Source: Carnobacterium mobile DSM 4848 (GTDB taxonomy: Bacteria; Bacillota; Bacilli; Lactobacillales; Carnobacteriaceae). From it: a stretch of DNA of 64,000 bases. Position numbers and translations under genes: made by a program. The notes under the pieces were generated by a model. That model searched no databases and was not told where the DNA came from. It saw only the letters and a list, made by a program, of their open reading frames with translations. Below, piece after piece: positions 63,471 through 64,000 of the stretch; within the stretch, counting starts at the first letter, position 1, and the number at the start of each line of letters is the position of its first letter. The DNA lies in contig NZ_JQMR01000001.1 in the NCBI RefSeq assembly GCF_000744825.1, forward strand, positions 806,001 through 870,000. The letters are read 5' to 3'.

Positions 63471-63508
63471 AAAAAAAGTTGCTCTTTAACTTTCAGAGCA
63501 ACTTTTTA
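63471..63508. terminator. Terminator downstream of the dehydrogenase gene
   Basis: AAAAAGTTGCTCT / CAGAGCAACTTTTT stem with a seven-to-eight-base loop and A/T runs on both sides, eight bases after the stop codon at 63516 on the minus strand. Confidence 0.9.
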
Positions 63509-63515
63509 TATTTTT

Positions 63516-64000
63516 TTAGAAGTTCATTTTTCTTTTCCCGTCAGGCCACCATAATTTAATAAAGGCTTGTGTCCCCTCATCTCCATGGCCATTTGTTTCA
63601 AGTTTTTCATACAATTGTTGCGCTAATGCTGTAAATGGCAAGTCAATATCCATTCTGCTCGCTTCATTGAGAGCAATTTTCAAATCTTTTACGAAATGTT
63701 TTATAAAAAATCCTGGTGAAAAATCACCTTGTAAAATACGCGGTCCGTAGTTAGCTAACGACCAGTTTCCTGCACTTCCACCGCCAACAGTATCTAATAC
63801 TTTTTCTAAGTCAAGTCCTGCAGCGTCAGCGTATACCAGCAACTCTGTCATTCCTGTCATCGTTCCGGCAATCATGATTTGATTGGCCATTTTAGTATGT
63901 TGACCTTTTCCAGCTGATCCTTGCAAGTTTACTTTACTTGAAAATTCTTTAAAAATAGGTTCTATAGCAGCATAAGTTGATTCATCACCACCGACCATGA
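63516..64000 (-). CDS. 3-hydroxyisobutyrate-dehydrogenase-family oxidoreductase, C-terminal part
   Basis: NAD(P)-dependent beta-hydroxyacid dehydrogenase family (3-hydroxyisobutyrate, tartronate semialdehyde or glyoxylate/succinic semialdehyde reductases); the substrate cannot be told. Only the last 161 residues are in the window, the gene continuing past the right edge with its Rossmann domain. The catalytic lysine is in GSAGKGQHTKMANQI, the family's GxGxxxKxxxN motif. The all-helical C-terminal domain follows (LGGDFS-type LQGDFSPGFFIKHFVKDLKIALNEA). An internal ATG at 63998 is not the start. Confidence 0.9.
   Translation of the reverse strand, partial: MVGGDESTYAAIEPIFKEFSSKVNLQGSAGKGQHTKMANQIMIAGTMTGMTELLVYADAAGLDLEKVLDTVGGGSAGNWSLANYGPRILQGDFSPGFFIKHFVKDLKIALNEASRMDIDLPFTALAQQLYEKLETNGHGDEGTQAFIKLWWPDGKRKMNF

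Noticed and set aside
1-64000. CRISPR arrays, tRNA or rRNA genes, integrase-attachment structures, prophage genes
   Set aside because: I looked for regularly spaced repeats, cloverleaf-like stretches, rRNA-like conserved segments and phage or integrase genes and found none; only the two IS elements and the intron are mobile.

Overview
The window is an AT-rich, densely coded chromosomal segment of a Gram-positive member of the Lactobacillales, most probably Carnobacterium or a close relative. The gene content supports this: a Firmicutes dcw cluster followed by the ylm genes and divIVA-ileS, ezrA, sepF, two T-box leaders, the yqeGH-yhbY-nadD-yqeK-rsfS-yqeM block, and anaerobic ribonucleotide reductase nrdDG. 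MurE carries the DNPR signature of meso-diaminopimelate-adding enzymes. That is unusual among lactic acid bacteria but known in Carnobacterium. The genus is an inference from gene content. I saw no rRNA, tRNA or CRISPR array.

Layout. 1-3.9 kb: the N-terminal part of valS with promoter and T-box, a dispersed repeat, tpx, and rex with its own Rex box. 4.05-5.58 kb: an ISL3-family IS with 8-bp target duplication, lying between thiI and the thiI terminator. 5.6-9.9 kb: thiI, a NifS-like cysteine desulfurase and ezrA. 10-18.5 kb: free-methionine-sulfoxide reductase, rpsD with a long leader, several small or conserved unknowns, the nudF-mtnN operon, and xpaC-telA. 18.8-22.6 kb: nrdDG with two candidate NrdR boxes, a GlsB-like membrane protein and a CoxG-like protein. 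23.1-28 kb: ileS, separated from its T-box by a group II intron. 28-44.5 kb: the divIVA-ylm-ftsZ-ftsA-divIB-mur-mraY-pbp-ftsL-rsmH-mraZ division and wall cluster, all on the minus strand. 45-55.4 kb: a broken paralogue, a membrane protein, rpmF-yceD, tmcAL, recQ and the yqe block. 55.5-60.8 kb: aspartokinase, cutC and hom-thrC-thrB. 61.1-62.9 kb: an ISLre2-family IS. 63-64 kb: ykuJ and the C-terminal part of a 3-hydroxyisobutyrate-dehydrogenase-type gene.

Functional links. The wall and division genes form one minus-strand block with MraZ-type boxes at its head. Aspartokinase and hom-thrC-thrB supply the aspartate-family pathway, which also feeds diaminopimelate for MurE. Rex (NADH/NAD+) and NrdR (dNTP) sites suggest redox and nucleotide control.

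No large unknown system was found. The most interesting non-textbook signals are: (1) a group II intron placed exactly after the ileS T-box terminator, whose RT/maturase is split into two frames at a canonical -1 slippery heptamer followed by a 7-bp hairpin; (2) a modular family of intergenic repeats, one copy of which was interrupted by the ISLre2 element; (3) a paralogous pair of small unknown proteins, one copy broken at an A-tract.
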